Source: Stagonosporopsis chrysanthemi
Taxonomy: Eukaryota; Ascomycota; Dothideomycetes; Pleosporales; Didymellaceae
Assembly (NCBI GenBank): GCA_022560025.1
Contig: JAFISE010000004.1
Span: forward strand, 124,001 to 188,000
Direction: 5' to 3'
Length of the DNA stretch: 64,000 nucleotides
Every line of letters begins with the position of its first letter. Within the stretch, counting starts at the first letter, position 1. Below the pieces are notes generated by a model. It was given only the letters and a program-made list of their open reading frames with translations, had not been told where the DNA came from and ran no database searches. A program made the position numbers and the translations under genes. This document shows positions 35,239 to 47,110 of this stretch, one piece after another.

Positions 35239-36346
35239 TATATATATGAGGCGATATGATAATAGATGGAAGACGTTGGTGAGGATGTATGAAGGCAGTG
35301 GTCGTTGTCCAATTCAGTAAGACCTGGTGATGAAGCAAACTCCAGTGTGGAGATCGCTGTCGTACTTATGCTTTCTGGATAGCAGGCCTGTAAAGCAATT
35401 TGGAGCCACCCGCGGAACGACTCTCACTACCCCATTCCAGGCTATGGCATCTCAGGAGTTGCTACGTTAGGCCCAATCTGCAAAAGCCGGGGGGTCTGTT
35501 CGCGTGCCCGCGCCGACGACTTCCCCAGATTCTTTCCTCCGCGTACTATCGGCCCGATGCATTCGAGTAGACTCTGGGGCTGTGACGCGGGGGTGGGCCT
35601 CGCCCCGACGCGAGCAGTTTGCTTTTGGAAGACTGCGTTATTGGCTAGATTTGCGTTTGCCGCGCGATGAGCCGAGATTCTGGGGCTTCACACGTTGCGT
35701 GTCATTGCACGATGCTGCATTGGCTGGAGCGGGCTTGACTGGTCGAGACGGAGATAAACGAAGCATGATTGGGGCGGAACACTGACAAGAGCGCAGAACG
35801 GCGATAACTAGGCACGAACTACGGCATTGACAGCTACGTTTGGCTTCGAGATAAATCTCCCCTTACAAGTCATCGTTACTATGTTCGATCAGTATCATTA
35901 CAAGGCAACATGGATGTCGGCAATGTTAATCGCTTGTAGCGTGACGTCACTAGCACGGTTCAGCACACGGCCAAACTATTGCACACCCTGTGCCATAGCA
36001 CTCCGATATAGTGGAGCTGGTGGAAGGCTGTATGCGCGCATCCCGCAATAGCATTTCAAGCTGCTATGACGCGTGTGTCAGACACTCTTGGATTCTGTAT
36101 CCTCAATCACGATACCAAGTCAACTATTGAGTGGGAATTCCTAGAGGCCCAATTTGAAACGGGTCATTTCCATGAGGCCCTTTCAATGAGGTCCTTTCAA
36201 TGAGCCGCAATGGCTGCCCACATGGTTTTGATGTGTGTGTTGCTCTGTACGAACAGGTTGGATTACGAGCCTCATTTTGTGCGGTTATGACGGTGCTGAA
36301 CGGTAAACAAGATTCATGAGTCCAACTATTCTAACACGAGAAGCAT
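35239..36346. other. 1.1-kb intergenic region with a short tandem repeat
   Basis: No supported gene. A 14-bp tandem (atgaggccctttca, then atgaggtcctttca) sits near 36170-36200. Otherwise it is the promoter side of the MFS transporter and the 3' flank of the P450 reductase gene. Confidence 0.4.
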
Positions 36347-38485
36347 TCAACCCCAAACATCAGCCTTCCACTTTCCTCTTTTCTTCAGGCTATCCGCCCA
36401 AGCCTTGACCTCAGTTTCACCGAGGGCCTTCGCCTTACTTACTGCGCCCTCGATCTTCGTATCCACCTCGCGCGCCATGCTTGCCTTGCCACAGATATAC
36501 ATGTTGGCGCCAGCACCTAGAAGCTCAAGCACATCGGCGGCATATTCACCAACGCGATGCTGCACGTAAGTCTTTGGCCCATCTCTTGAGAAAGCTGTAA
36601 CAACCTTGATTTTGTCGCCGAGCTCGCTCTGGATCTTACCAAGTTCCTCTTGGTAAATGAAATCATCCTTGTTGCGGCAACCGAAGAAGAGGAGAATCTT
36701 GCCGACTGGTTTACCGATCGCGTGAAGCTTTGCTCGCTCTTGCAGGAAAGCGCGAAAGGGTGCGAAACCAGTACCTGCGCTAATAAGAACGAGTGGTGTT
36801 GAGGACGTAATCGGCAGCTTGAACTTTGATTTGCGGACGTGAGCCAGAACCCTAGCTCCTGGCAATCCTGGACCCTCGCTCAATTGTTGGTATGATGGTG
36901 TGGGGACATTGGCATTGGAGACAACATTAGACGCAGACAGCAGGTAGTTCGAGGTCAAGCCGTGGATTGTTGAGGATGTTGATTGCTCGCCGATGGCCTT
37001 GTTGACGACCAGGGCAGTAACGGCAATACGACGGGGAGAGATGACGGAACTGGAAGAGATGGAATAGTAACGCGGCTGCAGTGATAACAGGTTCTCGATG
37101 ACGAATGCTAAAGGTAGCGATGTCCATGGCTCGTTGGGGCTGGCGAGTTGCAGGAGACGGGCGAGTGTTATGTGCTTGGTCGAGGTAAGCTGCTCGTAAC
37201 GCTCACGGTTCCGCCCGATCTCAAGGAGTCTGGCCGTTGCTTGGGGGTTGGGTGCAAATTGAGCAATTTCCATTACAGTCTTGCGTGCAACTGGTGCGCA
37301 GATCTCGAGATGATGGCGGAAAGCGGTATCAAGCGTTGTCAAGCATGGGACTTTTGGCTTGATGGAGCCGTTGTCACTCTTGACAGTGAATGTCTCGTGC
37401 CTTCTTGCTTGTGCTCCAAGGACATGCAAAAGCTTCTCGATCTCCTCGTCTGGATTGCATGGCCAAATGCCAATATGATCTCCTGTCTTATACACGATAT
37501 CGTGATTGCCAAGGTCGAGCTCCAGGTGTATGCAGTTTCGGTCTCCAACAGTAAACAGCTCATGAGCGCTTCTTATGGTCAACGGTACGATGGCGGATTG
37601 CGTCGAGGTTTGCTGATGGATCAAAGATGTCCTATTGCTTGAGTCGCCCTCGCGGGCCTCACCACTGAATTTGAGTTCGATTGACGGCCGGTACTCCACA
37701 ATCTTCTGCTCGAAACCAAGTTGGCGGAATAGAGCAAACGCGTCATCTTTCCACGCCTGAAAGTCTTCTTCTGTGCCACCGTTGGCATCATCTGCCTTCT
37801 GTCGCGGCATGAGAGCATTGGCACCAGCATTATCGAGAGCATCTGCGATGACATCCAGTACACGGTTGTAGTACTTGTAGTTGCTGTTTCCAAGGCCGAA
37901 AGCCAAGTAACGCAAATTATTGACCCGTGTGCCCTTTTCTTTTACTTGCTTGATCCAGTCCCACAATCCGGCTGTGTTATCACTGGGATCACCTTCGCCA
38001 TATGTGCTAAGGATGAAAATGGCAAAGTGTGTTGACTGAATTTTGGGAATAGTTTCGGCGTCGTAATCCGAAATGTCTGCGACAAGAGCGTTGATACCGA
38101 AGTGTGACATACATTCGCGTCCGATTGTCTCAGCGAATCGTTCTGAGGTGCCGGACTGGGAGCCCCAGAAGATGACACAGTGGTGTTCGCCCTCAGAGAG
38201 CTTCTGTGCAATATCTCGAGTTGCGGAGATATTACCACTTGATGAGCCGTCTGCTAGCTGTGGTTTTTCAAACCATATGCCATGATGAGGGTCTGGCTTG
38301 TCCCAAACTCGGCCATGTGTGAGGTAGCCAAAGACTGAGAGAAGGAAGAAGAAAACGGCAACACCATCAGCAATGCTTGACGGTTTCACACTTTGCACTG
38401 CTGGCGATACGAGGATGATCTGAAAGAACGGATTCAACTTTGTCTGCAAACCCGACAAGTCAACTGGAAAGCTGAGTGACTTCAT
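36347..38485 (-). CDS. NADPH-cytochrome P450 reductase, CYP53-linked copy
   Basis: Transfers electrons from NADPH through FAD and FMN to microsomal P450s. Single exon, 712 aa. An N-terminal membrane anchor (about residues 39-58, IADGVAVFFFLLSVFGYLTH) is followed by the flavodoxin domain (IFWGSQSGTSERFAETIGRE; STYGEGDPSDNTAGLWDWI; FGLGNSNYKYYN), the linker and FAD domain (RYYSISSSSVISP), and the NADPH domain (LISAGTGFAPFRAFLQERAK; FFGCRNKDDFIYQEEL; MYICGKASMAREV), ending in the usual aromatic near the C-terminus (ADVWG). It lies head-to-head with a CYP53-type P450 with 458 bp between starts, so I infer it serves as that enzyme's redox partner. Whether it is the only CPR of the genome cannot be told here. 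Confidence 0.93.
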   Translation of the reverse strand: MKSLSFPVDLSGLQTKLNPFFQIILVSPAVQSVKPSSIADGVAVFFFLLSVFGYLTHGRVWDKPDPHHGIWFEKPQLADGSSSGNISATRDIAQKLSEGEHHCVIFWGSQSGTSERFAETIGRECMSHFGINALVADISDYDAETIPKIQSTHFAIFILSTYGEGDPSDNTAGLWDWIKQVKEKGTRVNNLRYLAFGLGNSNYKYYNRVLDVIADALDNAGANALMPRQKADDANGGTEEDFQAWKDDAFALFRQLGFEQKIVEYRPSIELKFSGEAREGDSSNRTSLIHQQTSTQSAIVPLTIRSAHELFTVGDRNCIHLELDLGNHDIVYKTGDHIGIWPCNPDEEIEKLLHVLGAQARRHETFTVKSDNGSIKPKVPCLTTLDTAFRHHLEICAPVARKTVMEIAQFAPNPQATARLLEIGRNRERYEQLTSTKHITLARLLQLASPNEPWTSLPLAFVIENLLSLQPRYYSISSSSVISPRRIAVTALVVNKAIGEQSTSSTIHGLTSNYLLSASNVVSNANVPTPSYQQLSEGPGLPGARVLAHVRKSKFKLPITSSTPLVLISAGTGFAPFRAFLQERAKLHAIGKPVGKILLFFGCRNKDDFIYQEELGKIQSELGDKIKVVTAFSRDGPKTYVQHRVGEYAADVLELLGAGANMYICGKASMAREVDTKIEGAVSKAKALGETEVKAWADSLKKRGKWKADVWG

Positions 38486-38943
38486 GGTGGGCGAGGGAGT
38501 TGTGCGACGGGGACAGTCCGAGCGCTCATACTTGAACGTTTTACCGTCACAGCTTTGAGGATGCTAGATCCTGAGCTGTCACCTGCACTCGATGGGGAGA
38601 AATGCCAACTCTGACATGCTAGTCAATTTAATCAAAGTCTTACTTGTGGATCTCAATGTCCTCGGACTGCCATGTTCGAACTGTTTGCATTATTTCCGCC
38701 TTTGGCACTTACCCCACATCCACCCCGCATTTGCACTGCCGGATGTGCAAAAATTGAGTTAGATCTGGTAAAGTTCTCCGTAGATTTCTCTTTACAAAAC
38801 ACGGTCCACTCTGTTGCATCTCGATGCCTGGCACCTAAACCGACCGATGGAGCACTTAAGAGTTTGTCGGTCTGCTTTGGATTTGACATCAATCAAGTAC
38901 TCAAGTATCGCGAAGGACACTGCTCCAGATTAAGTCTTGCATC
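38486..38943. promoter_or_regulatory. Bidirectional promoter of the reductase / CYP53 pair
   Basis: 458 bp between the divergent start codons. A CCCCGC at about 38722-38727 (GCGGGG on the minus strand) fits the CreA/Mig1 consensus SYGGRG, and several CGG/CCG triplets of the kind bound by Zn2Cys6 regulators are present. These are short motifs that also occur by chance. Shared control of both genes is inferred from the geometry. Confidence 0.5.
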
Positions 38944-40640
38944 ATGTCGACTTCCATTCTTTCAAGTCCTTATGCCGCTGCGCTAGGTGCCTGCATCTTG
39001 GTGTACTTTGTTGTATATCCTGTGGTTGTTTACTTTCGCGACGCCAACGGTTAGTACTCCTTCTTTGCCTGTACATACCAGAGACTGAAAGATGATCTCG
39101 GGGATCAATCAACCTCACCCTCTCCAGGTGCTGTATACTGACCGAAACAGGCCTTCGAAGATACCCCAATTTTTACCCTCTTGCTGGCATCTCCAACATT
39201 CCCTTCATGGTACTCGCGCATACAGGCGCACGATCCACATATCTTGAGAAGCTGCATCGAGAGCACCCCGTCCTCCGTACCGGTCCCAACTCACTATCTT
39301 ATGGTGACTTGCGTGCCATCAAGGACATCTATGGCCACAACACACCGTGCACCAAGGATGGCGCTTATGTAATTACTGCTGGTTCCCACTACCATCTCGC
39401 TGATGTTATCGATAAACGTGATCATGCTCGCAAGCGTAAGACGTTGAGCTCGGCATACGCGATCAAGAATCTAGAAGGTTGGGAACACAAGGTTGCCGAC
39501 AAGACTCAGAGACTGATCAAGCACGTCGACACATGCTGCACTGCGCCCTTGGCCCCGGGTACACTCCCAAAGTCCGAAGATATCAACCTGGATTACCGCA
39601 AGTGGACGAACTTCTTCACACTCGATGCTATTGCCGACATTGGGCTTTCTGAGAAACTCGGCTTTCTCGACCAAGGAAACAGTATGGTAACTGGACGTAA
39701 AACCGACGGTACAACATACGAGTGTGATCTTCGACCCGCCCTGTACCAGACCGCTCGCAAGCAATCCCTTCTCATCTGGCCTTACGAATGGTATTCGATT
39801 ATCAACAAGATCGTCAACATCATTCCATTCTATCGTCGCATGGACAACTACGCAAAGGAATGGGACGGCATCCCGAACGAACTGGCGTATCGTCGACTGC
39901 AACGGTACCGCGCCGGAGAGAAGTCGGATGACTTCTTCCAAGCACTTATGGAGGACAAGAACGGATCGCCAAACAACCTCGAGTGGGGTGAAATTGTGGC
40001 CGAAGTTAGCATCATGATGAATGCCGGATCAGCGACAACTGCGATTGCTATCACAAATGCAACATTGCAATTAATCAAGCATCCCGAGTGCATGAAGAAA
40101 CTTAGGGAGGAGATCGACGCCGCGCTCGAGGACGACGAGGATGTCGATGAGACTGGCGTAATCGCATATGACACCGTCAAGCACCTGCCGTATGTGCGTG
40201 CTTGTCTCGATGAATCACTCCGACTCTTTACACCCACACCTCACGGTCTTCCTCGCCAAACGCCTTCGGACGGTACAAACATTCTAGGCGACTACATCCC
40301 CGGGGGTGTTTCCGTAGCGATGTCGGCCCACGTGGCGCATAGACAAGAGTCTGTCTTCCCACAAGCCGACAAGTACATCCCAGAACGATGGCTTGGAGAG
40401 GAGGGCAAGGCGCTGCAGCCTTATTTTCTTTCTTTCTCAGCCGGCGCACGCGGCTGCATTGGCCGCAATATTTCGTATCTTGAACAGACCGTGGTACTGG
40501 CAAGTCTTCTAAGGAGGTACGAGTTTGCGCTGAAGACTCCAGACTGGGATATCGAGCGATTGGAGACAATGAACTGGATCTTGGGTGAGATGCCAGTCAA
40601 GGTTTGGAGACGAGAGAAGAAATCGGCGTTGAGTGGCTAG
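38944..40640 (+). CDS. Cytochrome P450, CYP53 family type (benzoate 4-hydroxylase)
   Basis: Expected to hydroxylate benzoate to 4-hydroxybenzoate in the ER membrane, the entry to the protocatechuate route and a detoxification step. Exons are 38944-39049 and 39151-40640, giving 531 aa. The N-terminal anchor (AAALGACILVYFVVYPVVVY) is followed by the CYP53-like sequence RTGPNSLSYGDLRAIKDIYG and HARKRKTLSSAYAIKNLEGW. General P450 motifs are the I-helix NAGSATTAIA (about residue 330), the K-helix ESLR (about 390), PERW, and the heme loop FSAGARGCIGRN with the cysteine near residue 470. The CYP53 assignment rests on similarity recalled from fungal benzoate hydroxylases; exact subfamily and substrate are untested. 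Confidence 0.87.
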
Positions 40641-40951
40641 TTGGAAGACCTAATTGTTATCCGGTTTAGCGTTGTTCATCGTACTTGCATATTCGGCTCA
40701 GCATTTCTGCAGGACACATGATGAAACAGATGGAAGAGTTCCCAATTTCGGACCGTTTACAATGATTTCGTTACTGAAGCCGTGCGTGCGCGTGATTGTG
40801 GTTATGATTCACACGCTAGACTTCATAAGCTTAGTCCAATCGTCTCCGCATTTCACACCTTCTGACGCAGCCCAAAGGACCGAGTCCCGATCACAACAGA
40901 AGACGTTTTGTCGGTCGCGCTCCGCTGTAAATATTGTACCAGTCAGTCCGC
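40641..40951. promoter_or_regulatory. CYP53 3' flank and upstream region of the Zn2Cys6 regulator
   Basis: 311 bp between two genes on the same strand. No clear motif recognised. Confidence 0.35.
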
Positions 40952-42983
40952 ATGTCACAAACTGCGCAAGAGCAGCAGCCACCTGCAACGCCCGCAGCCC
41001 CTGCGCAAGAGCAGCCCTCATCTGCGCCCCGACCTGCAAGATCAAAAAATGGCTGCAATGCCTGCAGGTGAATGATGTGACTATCGTTACTCTGGTCGCG
41101 CTGACGTTTGCGAAGGAGAAGGAAGGTTCGTTGCAATGAGCGACGGCCTCGCTGTGGTCATTGTGAGAGGCTGAACTTGGAGTGCACTTGGAATCGGCCT
41201 GTGCAAGCACGTAGCAGTAGCCTTCAATCGACGCAGTCGTTTGCTGTTGCTACGCCTCAACCAAATCCTCAACAAATGTTCAATTCCAATGTGACACCCA
41301 TCGAAGGCTTTGGGTTGAATGGCAATGGCTTTTTCGACTTCTCTGGTCCTCTCGGAATCGGCGCCTGGGACGAGGCAATGCTTCTCAGCCCCAATTCCTG
41401 GCCTACAGATCCTACAATTGCTGCAGCTACATCTCATTTCGATACTGTACCCCAGCCCATTTATCAGCTACCGTTTGGACATCAGTCATCTGGACCACTT
41501 TTGCCAGCTGGTCCATCAACACCTCGTACCAGCTTCCAGGCAATCACAGAGCGGGCTGGGCAGCAATCAGACCCAGCATCAACATCTCCTTTCTCTCACG
41601 AAGGCACACAGAACGGAGCAGTTGATGGCGATCTGCTTGTCAATACCTTCTTGCAGATGCTTATGCCCCCTATCCTGACACCTGTTGAGATTGGTGCGTT
41701 CCTCAACACAGATCAAGTGTCCACAGAACTAACGCTGACATGCAAGTAGGTCCAAAGTGGGCATCCACACGGGCGTTTTTTGGAACCATGGCCACCGAGT
41801 CTCCCATTGTTCGAAGTGCAATCATGGCATTCGCGGCTATGCAAATGCAAAGAAGTGGATTAGGCGGCGAAGCTCTAAAGACTGATTGGAGGCCTTTATA
41901 CGATACTGCTGCAAGAAAACTGTCGTCAGCTCTCGCCAAAAAGCGGAAAGCCGAAGGCAGCGAAACGCCCAAAAGTGGGCTGAAGCACATCTTAGCATCG
42001 TTGTTCCTCCTTACCTACACTGATGTAAGTTACATGCTCTTCATACACTCGATACAAACCGCTAACCACTTCAGCTGCTTACGGAAACTCTACCCAGAGC
42101 GCATGCCAACTTGCGTGAAGCATATACTCTCATACAAAGCGCCAACAAGATGTCATTCACAGTGCCAGAGAGACGCCTGATCTCATGGCTGCGTCTTCTC
42201 GATGCGCGTGCTGTGTCCACTAACGGAGGCGAAGGACTTTTCCTTGCCGACACCGATGAGACACTGTTCGATGCTTCACCAGCGCCAAATTCTGATTCGG
42301 GACCCGAAACACAGGACACAGAGATTGAAGAGATTCTTTTTGATGTTCTTTATCATCCCGGTATCGTCTTCTATCAAAAAGTGCAGTCATTCGTGGGACG
42401 AATTACAAGGATAGACCCATGGCATCGAAGCCGCGGCACAGTACAGGACGAGACTGAAGTGATGGCATCGGCCGCACAGATTTCCAACGATCTACATGCT
42501 TTGTATGGACAGCGACCGGCTCTCATGGATCATGCAGTCGCTGGTAACCTGACTGAGAAACACCTAGCACAGAACCTGGCCGTGGCGCTCACCCGAAGCT
42601 TCCGAACCTACCTCGCGAATTACTACGCTTCGTTCATACACTTACACCGGGTGGCTTATGTGCAATACCCAAAAACAAAAGACGTCACTGTAGCAATCGC
42701 AGAGATTAAACGCCTTTCGCATCTCATGGCGCAGACCGACGAGTCACTTCCAGTCAACCTGCTGTGGCCTCTCATGATCTGGGCAGCAGAAGAAGAGAAC
42801 CTCGAGGAGCGGCGATGGATCATTGAGTCTATCAGAGGGCTAGAAAGCATCGCCTCGAACGCAAAGGCTACTGGGGATCTCCTCGAAGAGGTCATACGAC
42901 GCCAAGATGAAGGGAAACGCAGAGTGGACATAAGAAGCGTCAGCCAGGAATACTTTGCAAGCCATCATTTTGCTATTGTTTGA
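40952..42983 (+). CDS. Zn2Cys6 transcription factor next to the CYP53 gene
   Basis: Nuclear regulator with a fungal binuclear zinc cluster. Exons are 40952-41067, 41116-41693, 41750-42024 and 42075-42983, giving 625 aa. A Gln/Pro/Ala-rich start is followed by the cluster NGCNACRRRKVRCNERRPRC, then GHC and LNLEC: spacing CX2CX6CX6CX2CX6C. The first intron splits the cluster just after the second cysteine, and the correct spacing appears only after splicing. The C-terminal two thirds have a fungal transcription-factor middle-homology character (SPIVRSAIMAFAAMQMQRSG; LLTETLPRAHANLREAYTLI; TRSFRTYLANYYASFIHLHR; LLWPLMIWAAEEENLEERRW). As the nearest regulator to CYP53 and its reductase it may control them; this is inference from position. 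Confidence 0.87.
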
Positions 42984-42998
42984 GTTTGCGCTATCCAA

Positions 42999-45147
42999 TC
43001 AAGCAGACCACTGCTCTCGCAAGTCCGCAATCACCTTGTCAGTCCTCCAGCCTATTCTACTTTGCAAACCCTCCAGATACTTCACACAAGCCTCCTGCTC
43101 TGCTGGATCGATGATATACGCACCGCACGCGCTCAGTATATGACTTCCTTGGAACATGGCGTTACCGCAATGCTCATTGCTTATACCGTACCCAATCGTT
43201 ATCCGAATGTGCTTCCGTATCAGAGCATCTGTCGTTTTCCGCGCCCGTACTCCCGCCAGGCCGACCAATGATGCGTTGGGCGAGTATATTGTGAGGATTA
43301 TCTTGCAGAGATGGTAGTACTGCAACCCTACAGCAACCACGCCTTGGTGACATGAAAGCTGTGGCCAGGTCCCGTTAAATTTCTCTCCCGCATCAGGTTC
43401 GACGTGAAGGGCACTGAAGGTCCAGGGCTTTGTACGCTCCCATTCATCAACCTCAGCGTGCAGTTCTGTCCACTTGTCCTTGGTCAGACTGTTAGTGTTC
43501 GCCTCGCCATTATCCTCGAAGATCGCCTGGAGAACGGTTGCGAAGAGGAAGATAGCTCGGTTCGCCCAGGACTCATCATCAAATTCTCGGAAGACGGCTG
43601 AGTGCCGGTAATTCTCGAGACTCAGGTTGAGCGGCTGCTGCGATGTGAGAGACACATAGATGTGTTGGCGAAGCGATACCCAGCTTGCCGACTCTCGCAG
43701 GCCGCCATCTGCTGCAAACGACGATATACTGTTCAATATGCGCGAAGTTCCAAAGTGGTGTGTCTGATCATCAGCGTCTCCCATCTCTTCGTGAAGTCGC
43801 AAAAGAATGACTGCCACAAGGAAGTTTTCGTCCCAGTGTGCCAGTGGGTCTTCAAGTGCTAGAATCAGCGCATTCAGGCATTGATCGACCCACGGCTGTG
43901 AGTGGTCTTCTGGCTCCTTTCCCATCAGCCACAGATGCCGGGCTGCTAGACCAAGGATGCCGTGCAGAATGACAGGGAAATGTGCCGCACGCTTAGGCAC
44001 TTCCTTTGCAAAATGAGAGCGTGGGTCGCAAACGTCTATCCAGCCTGTACAGTGGATGATATAATGATGGAAGAGACGCGCCTCGTACGAATTAGAGACC
44101 GGCCATTTGGGTGTCAACGCTGAAGATGGACTTTGAGGGAAGGTTGTGGAGTTATAGGGCGAGACGTTGTTGATAGAGTCGAGAGGACTCTTTTTGAACA
44201 TATGTGGTGACGATGACGCCCGAGGATTTGAGCTAGGACTGTTGTGCCAAGCACTTGTATTCTGCAAGACCTCTGACAATGAATCGGCCCTGCCAAAAAC
44301 ACCCTTCCTGCTAGAGGAATCATTCCTGCTAAAGGAGTCGGCCCTTTCAACCGGTGGTGCAGAGTAACTCTCGACAGATGAGACGTTCTCTAGGGTGACC
44401 GTTCGGCTCAGCACATCATGTATAGAAGGTAGGTCGTTTTCGTTGAAGACAGATTCGGAGAGATTTGGTAGCGGAGACCTATCGTTGTAGGGCAAGACCA
44501 GTTCTGTCGCAGTGGCACTCGTGCCAAACGTACTATTGTTATTGAATGGATTCTTTGGTGTGTCACTCGACTCATCTGAGGCGATTTCGGGCTCAGCCTC
44601 CATGTGGCCTTGCTCCTCAACTAGAATAACCTCGTCGTCATCATCAGTGTTTGGTGCAAAAAAGTGCACTACAGAATGCCATGGTCAGCTCAGTGTACAA
44701 GCATAGCTGTGAAGTGCCACCTCTGTTCAGTGTAGACTGCCGTCGGGCCTGTACGAAGAAGATTAAATATGCTTACACGATCTAGGTATCTCAACCCATG
44801 TCTGGTCAGGACCAAACTCTAGGCTCTGCTCCGCAGAACCAATGTCCTCGCCGGCATTGAACTTTACAGCCTTGACAGGTCGGAATCGAAAAGCATTGCC
44901 TCTGATGCAGGGTCTTTTCCGCTCTGTGCAGTACTTGCATTTTTCGGAATCGCGCAGCTTGACGCCTACATGACACAGGACTTAGCACGGTCGACTTGCA
45001 CGAGATTGTGTCATAGATAGCGCCTTACATTTGATGTGACGCTCCCGGCATGCCTTACTACGCGAGTGTTCAGTACTACGTCATGAACGAGACAGAACCT
45101 TGCTGATGGCTCTATGGGGAAACGAACCATCCGCTTCGTTGCCGCAT
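42999..45147 (-). CDS. Zn2Cys6 transcription factor, ARCA-like
   Basis: Fungal C6 regulator. Exons are 45128-45147 (20 nt), 45029-45057 (29 nt), 44777-44965 and 42999-44668, giving 635 aa. The zinc cluster is spread over three exons: splicing gives MRQRSGCKACRERHIKCVK then KCKYCTERKRPC, that is CX2CX6C and CX2CX6C with a somewhat longer central loop. A segment DQTWVEIPRS precedes the acidic linker, Ser/Asn-rich middle and C-terminal regulatory domain (YEARLFHHYIIHCTGWIDVC; LHGILGLAARHLWLMGKEPE), as in ARCA-like factors. The C-terminal exon is secure; the tiny 5' exons are a by-eye model supported by exact cysteine spacing. It converges on the previous gene with 15 bp between stop codons. Confidence 0.8.
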
Positions 45148-45990
45148 TGCGTCTGCTCTCGATGACTCTGCAAGGCAATCTTAGCACTGCGGCCGGTGGA
45201 GTGAGATCTGACAAAACTGCCAGATTTGAAACCGGGGAATGGCCCCTGTTTTGTTGGATCTGGATGTGACAGGGCCAAATGCCTACCCCGCAACCTGCCC
45301 CAGATTTTTCTGGAGCCGCAGACGCCAAGTGTGAAAGAAGAACGCCCCTGAATGCAAGCGATCGGATGCTGAGCGCTGTTCTGGACTTGCGCCTCAACAT
45401 GGCAAGACGGAGCGCATTGCCTAGTGGAGTTGATTACACTGCTGTCATACCTGATTGGGTAGTCCGAAGAAGGCCAATGCCGTTTTGAGCCACATGCCCA
45501 CATTACCTTCGGCTATCATGCCTTATCTTTCGGTTCTTCAGTCGATCCAGCTTTTGTTCTCATGAAGTGAACAGACAACTGAACACTCCAAGGAGCGTGT
45601 CATTGAGCTCAGCTCCGGGTGACTTTCCCCCGACCCGCAGCCTATGACGTTTGCCCGCGGATCTGCGCTCCTCCGAGTAAATGTTCGCCAACCGCCGTTT
45701 GTAATAATTTAAAGCCTTTACCCACTCGTTTCTCAACAAGCCCGCGATGACAACCCCGCGCCCCGCAGTCACTAGTAATTCGTCCCCAGGAATTGTTCGT
45801 TCGCCAATCAGAAGAGATATTTGAATGCATCACAGAGCTGCGGAAACCTCCTCCGAGCACAGTAGAAAGCTCTATATTTTCGTGCACAGAAATTATAAAT
45901 ACGAAGGCTTTACATCATTCCCACCATCACTTTCCATCCACACTCTCCAAGACTTTGATTTTTTGATTTCCAGTATTGCATTCTGTCAAA
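45148..45990. other. Divergent intergenic region, ARCA-like TF / Gfo-Idh-MocA gene
   Basis: About 840 bp between divergent starts. No gene recognised. The TATA-like stretch tataaatac lies at about 45895-45903, roughly 90 bp before the dehydrogenase ATG, and is a plausible core promoter. Confidence 0.45.
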
Positions 45991-47110
45991 ATGGCACCAC
46001 GCAAGCTCCAAGTCGCAGTCGCAGGCCTCGGCCGCATGGGCGCTCGCCACGCCCTCAACTTCCTTAACAGCGTGCCCCGCGCTGAGCTCGTCGCTGCTTT
46101 TTCGCCGGAGCCGAAGGAAATCGAGTGGGCTAAGGCCAACCTCGAACCCTATGGCGTCACGCTCTACAGCGACTACAAGGAAATGCTCGAACATCCTGGC
46201 CTAGAGGCAGTCTGCATCGGCACGGCCACATCGGTCCATGCTGAGGAGTCCATCCAGGCGATGGACAAGAACTTGCACGTGCTGTGCGAGAAGCCACTTT
46301 CGACAAGCGTTAAGGTATGCCAGGACGTGGTCGACCATGCAGCAAAAAAGCCTCATTTGAAGGTCATGTGTGGTTTCTCCAGGCGCTTCGATGCCAGCTA
46401 CCGCGACGTGGCAGCAAAGATTGAAGCCGGAAAAATCGGTCGCCCAACCATTCTGCGCTCTCAGACCTGTGATCGCCATGATCCAAGCGGTCAGACTCCC
46501 CCTCCACGAAAGCCCTGGGTAGTCTTACTAACACGCAATAGGTTTCTTCGTCGCCTACGCCGCCTGGTCCGGCGGCGTCTTTGTCGACATGTCCGTCCAC
46601 GACATTGACCTGACACTCTGGTACTTCGGCTCCTCAGTCGTTCCGAAATCGATCTCCGCCTACGGCGTCGTAGCAACCCAGCCCGGGCTGAAGAAGTACA
46701 ATGATTACGACAACGCGGTCGGTATTGTCGAGTTCCACGACGGCCGGATCGCGTACTACTATGCGTCGCGCATGATGCCGCACGGGCAGGAGGACGTTAC
46801 AGAGATCATCGGCACAGAGGGCAAGTTGTCGGTCAACCTCAACCCCCAGAAGAACTTGGTGAACTACTACCACGACGGCGGAATCACACGCGAGGTGCCG
46901 CACGATTACTGGGGAAGGTTCGAGCAGGGGTTCGTTGGGGAGGCGAATGAGTTCACCAGAGCTTGTCTCGATAACACGCCTGTGCCGCTGGAATTCAACA
47001 ATGCGGTTAAGGCGGTGCAGATTGGTTCTTGGCTGCAGGAGTCACTGGTCAGTGGGAAGCAGATCAGGTTTGATGAGAGCGGAAAGAGGATTGAGAAGTC
47101 GAACCTGTAA
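45991..47110 (+). CDS. Gfo/Idh/MocA oxidoreductase, myo-inositol 2-dehydrogenase type
   Basis: NAD(P)-dependent cytosolic dehydrogenase acting on a sugar or cyclitol. Exons are 45991-46489 and 46542-47110, giving 355 aa. The N-terminal Rossmann fold has VAVAGLGRMGARHALNF (GxGxxG) and continues CIGTATSVHAEESIQAM and the family signature VLCEKPLSTS, with the lysine of EKP. The C-terminal domain has MCGFSRRFDASYRD and, after splicing, GGVFVDMSVHDIDLTLWYFG, where the Asp and His of the DxxxHD-like motif are typical of inositol 2-dehydrogenases. The donor (GTCAGA) is non-optimal, but the join is in frame and restores the domain. Substrate assignment to myo-inositol is likely but not certain. Confidence 0.85.

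Noticed and set aside
36170..36200. 14-bp tandem as a regulatory array
   Set aside because: Only two copies, far from any start codon; too little to claim a function.
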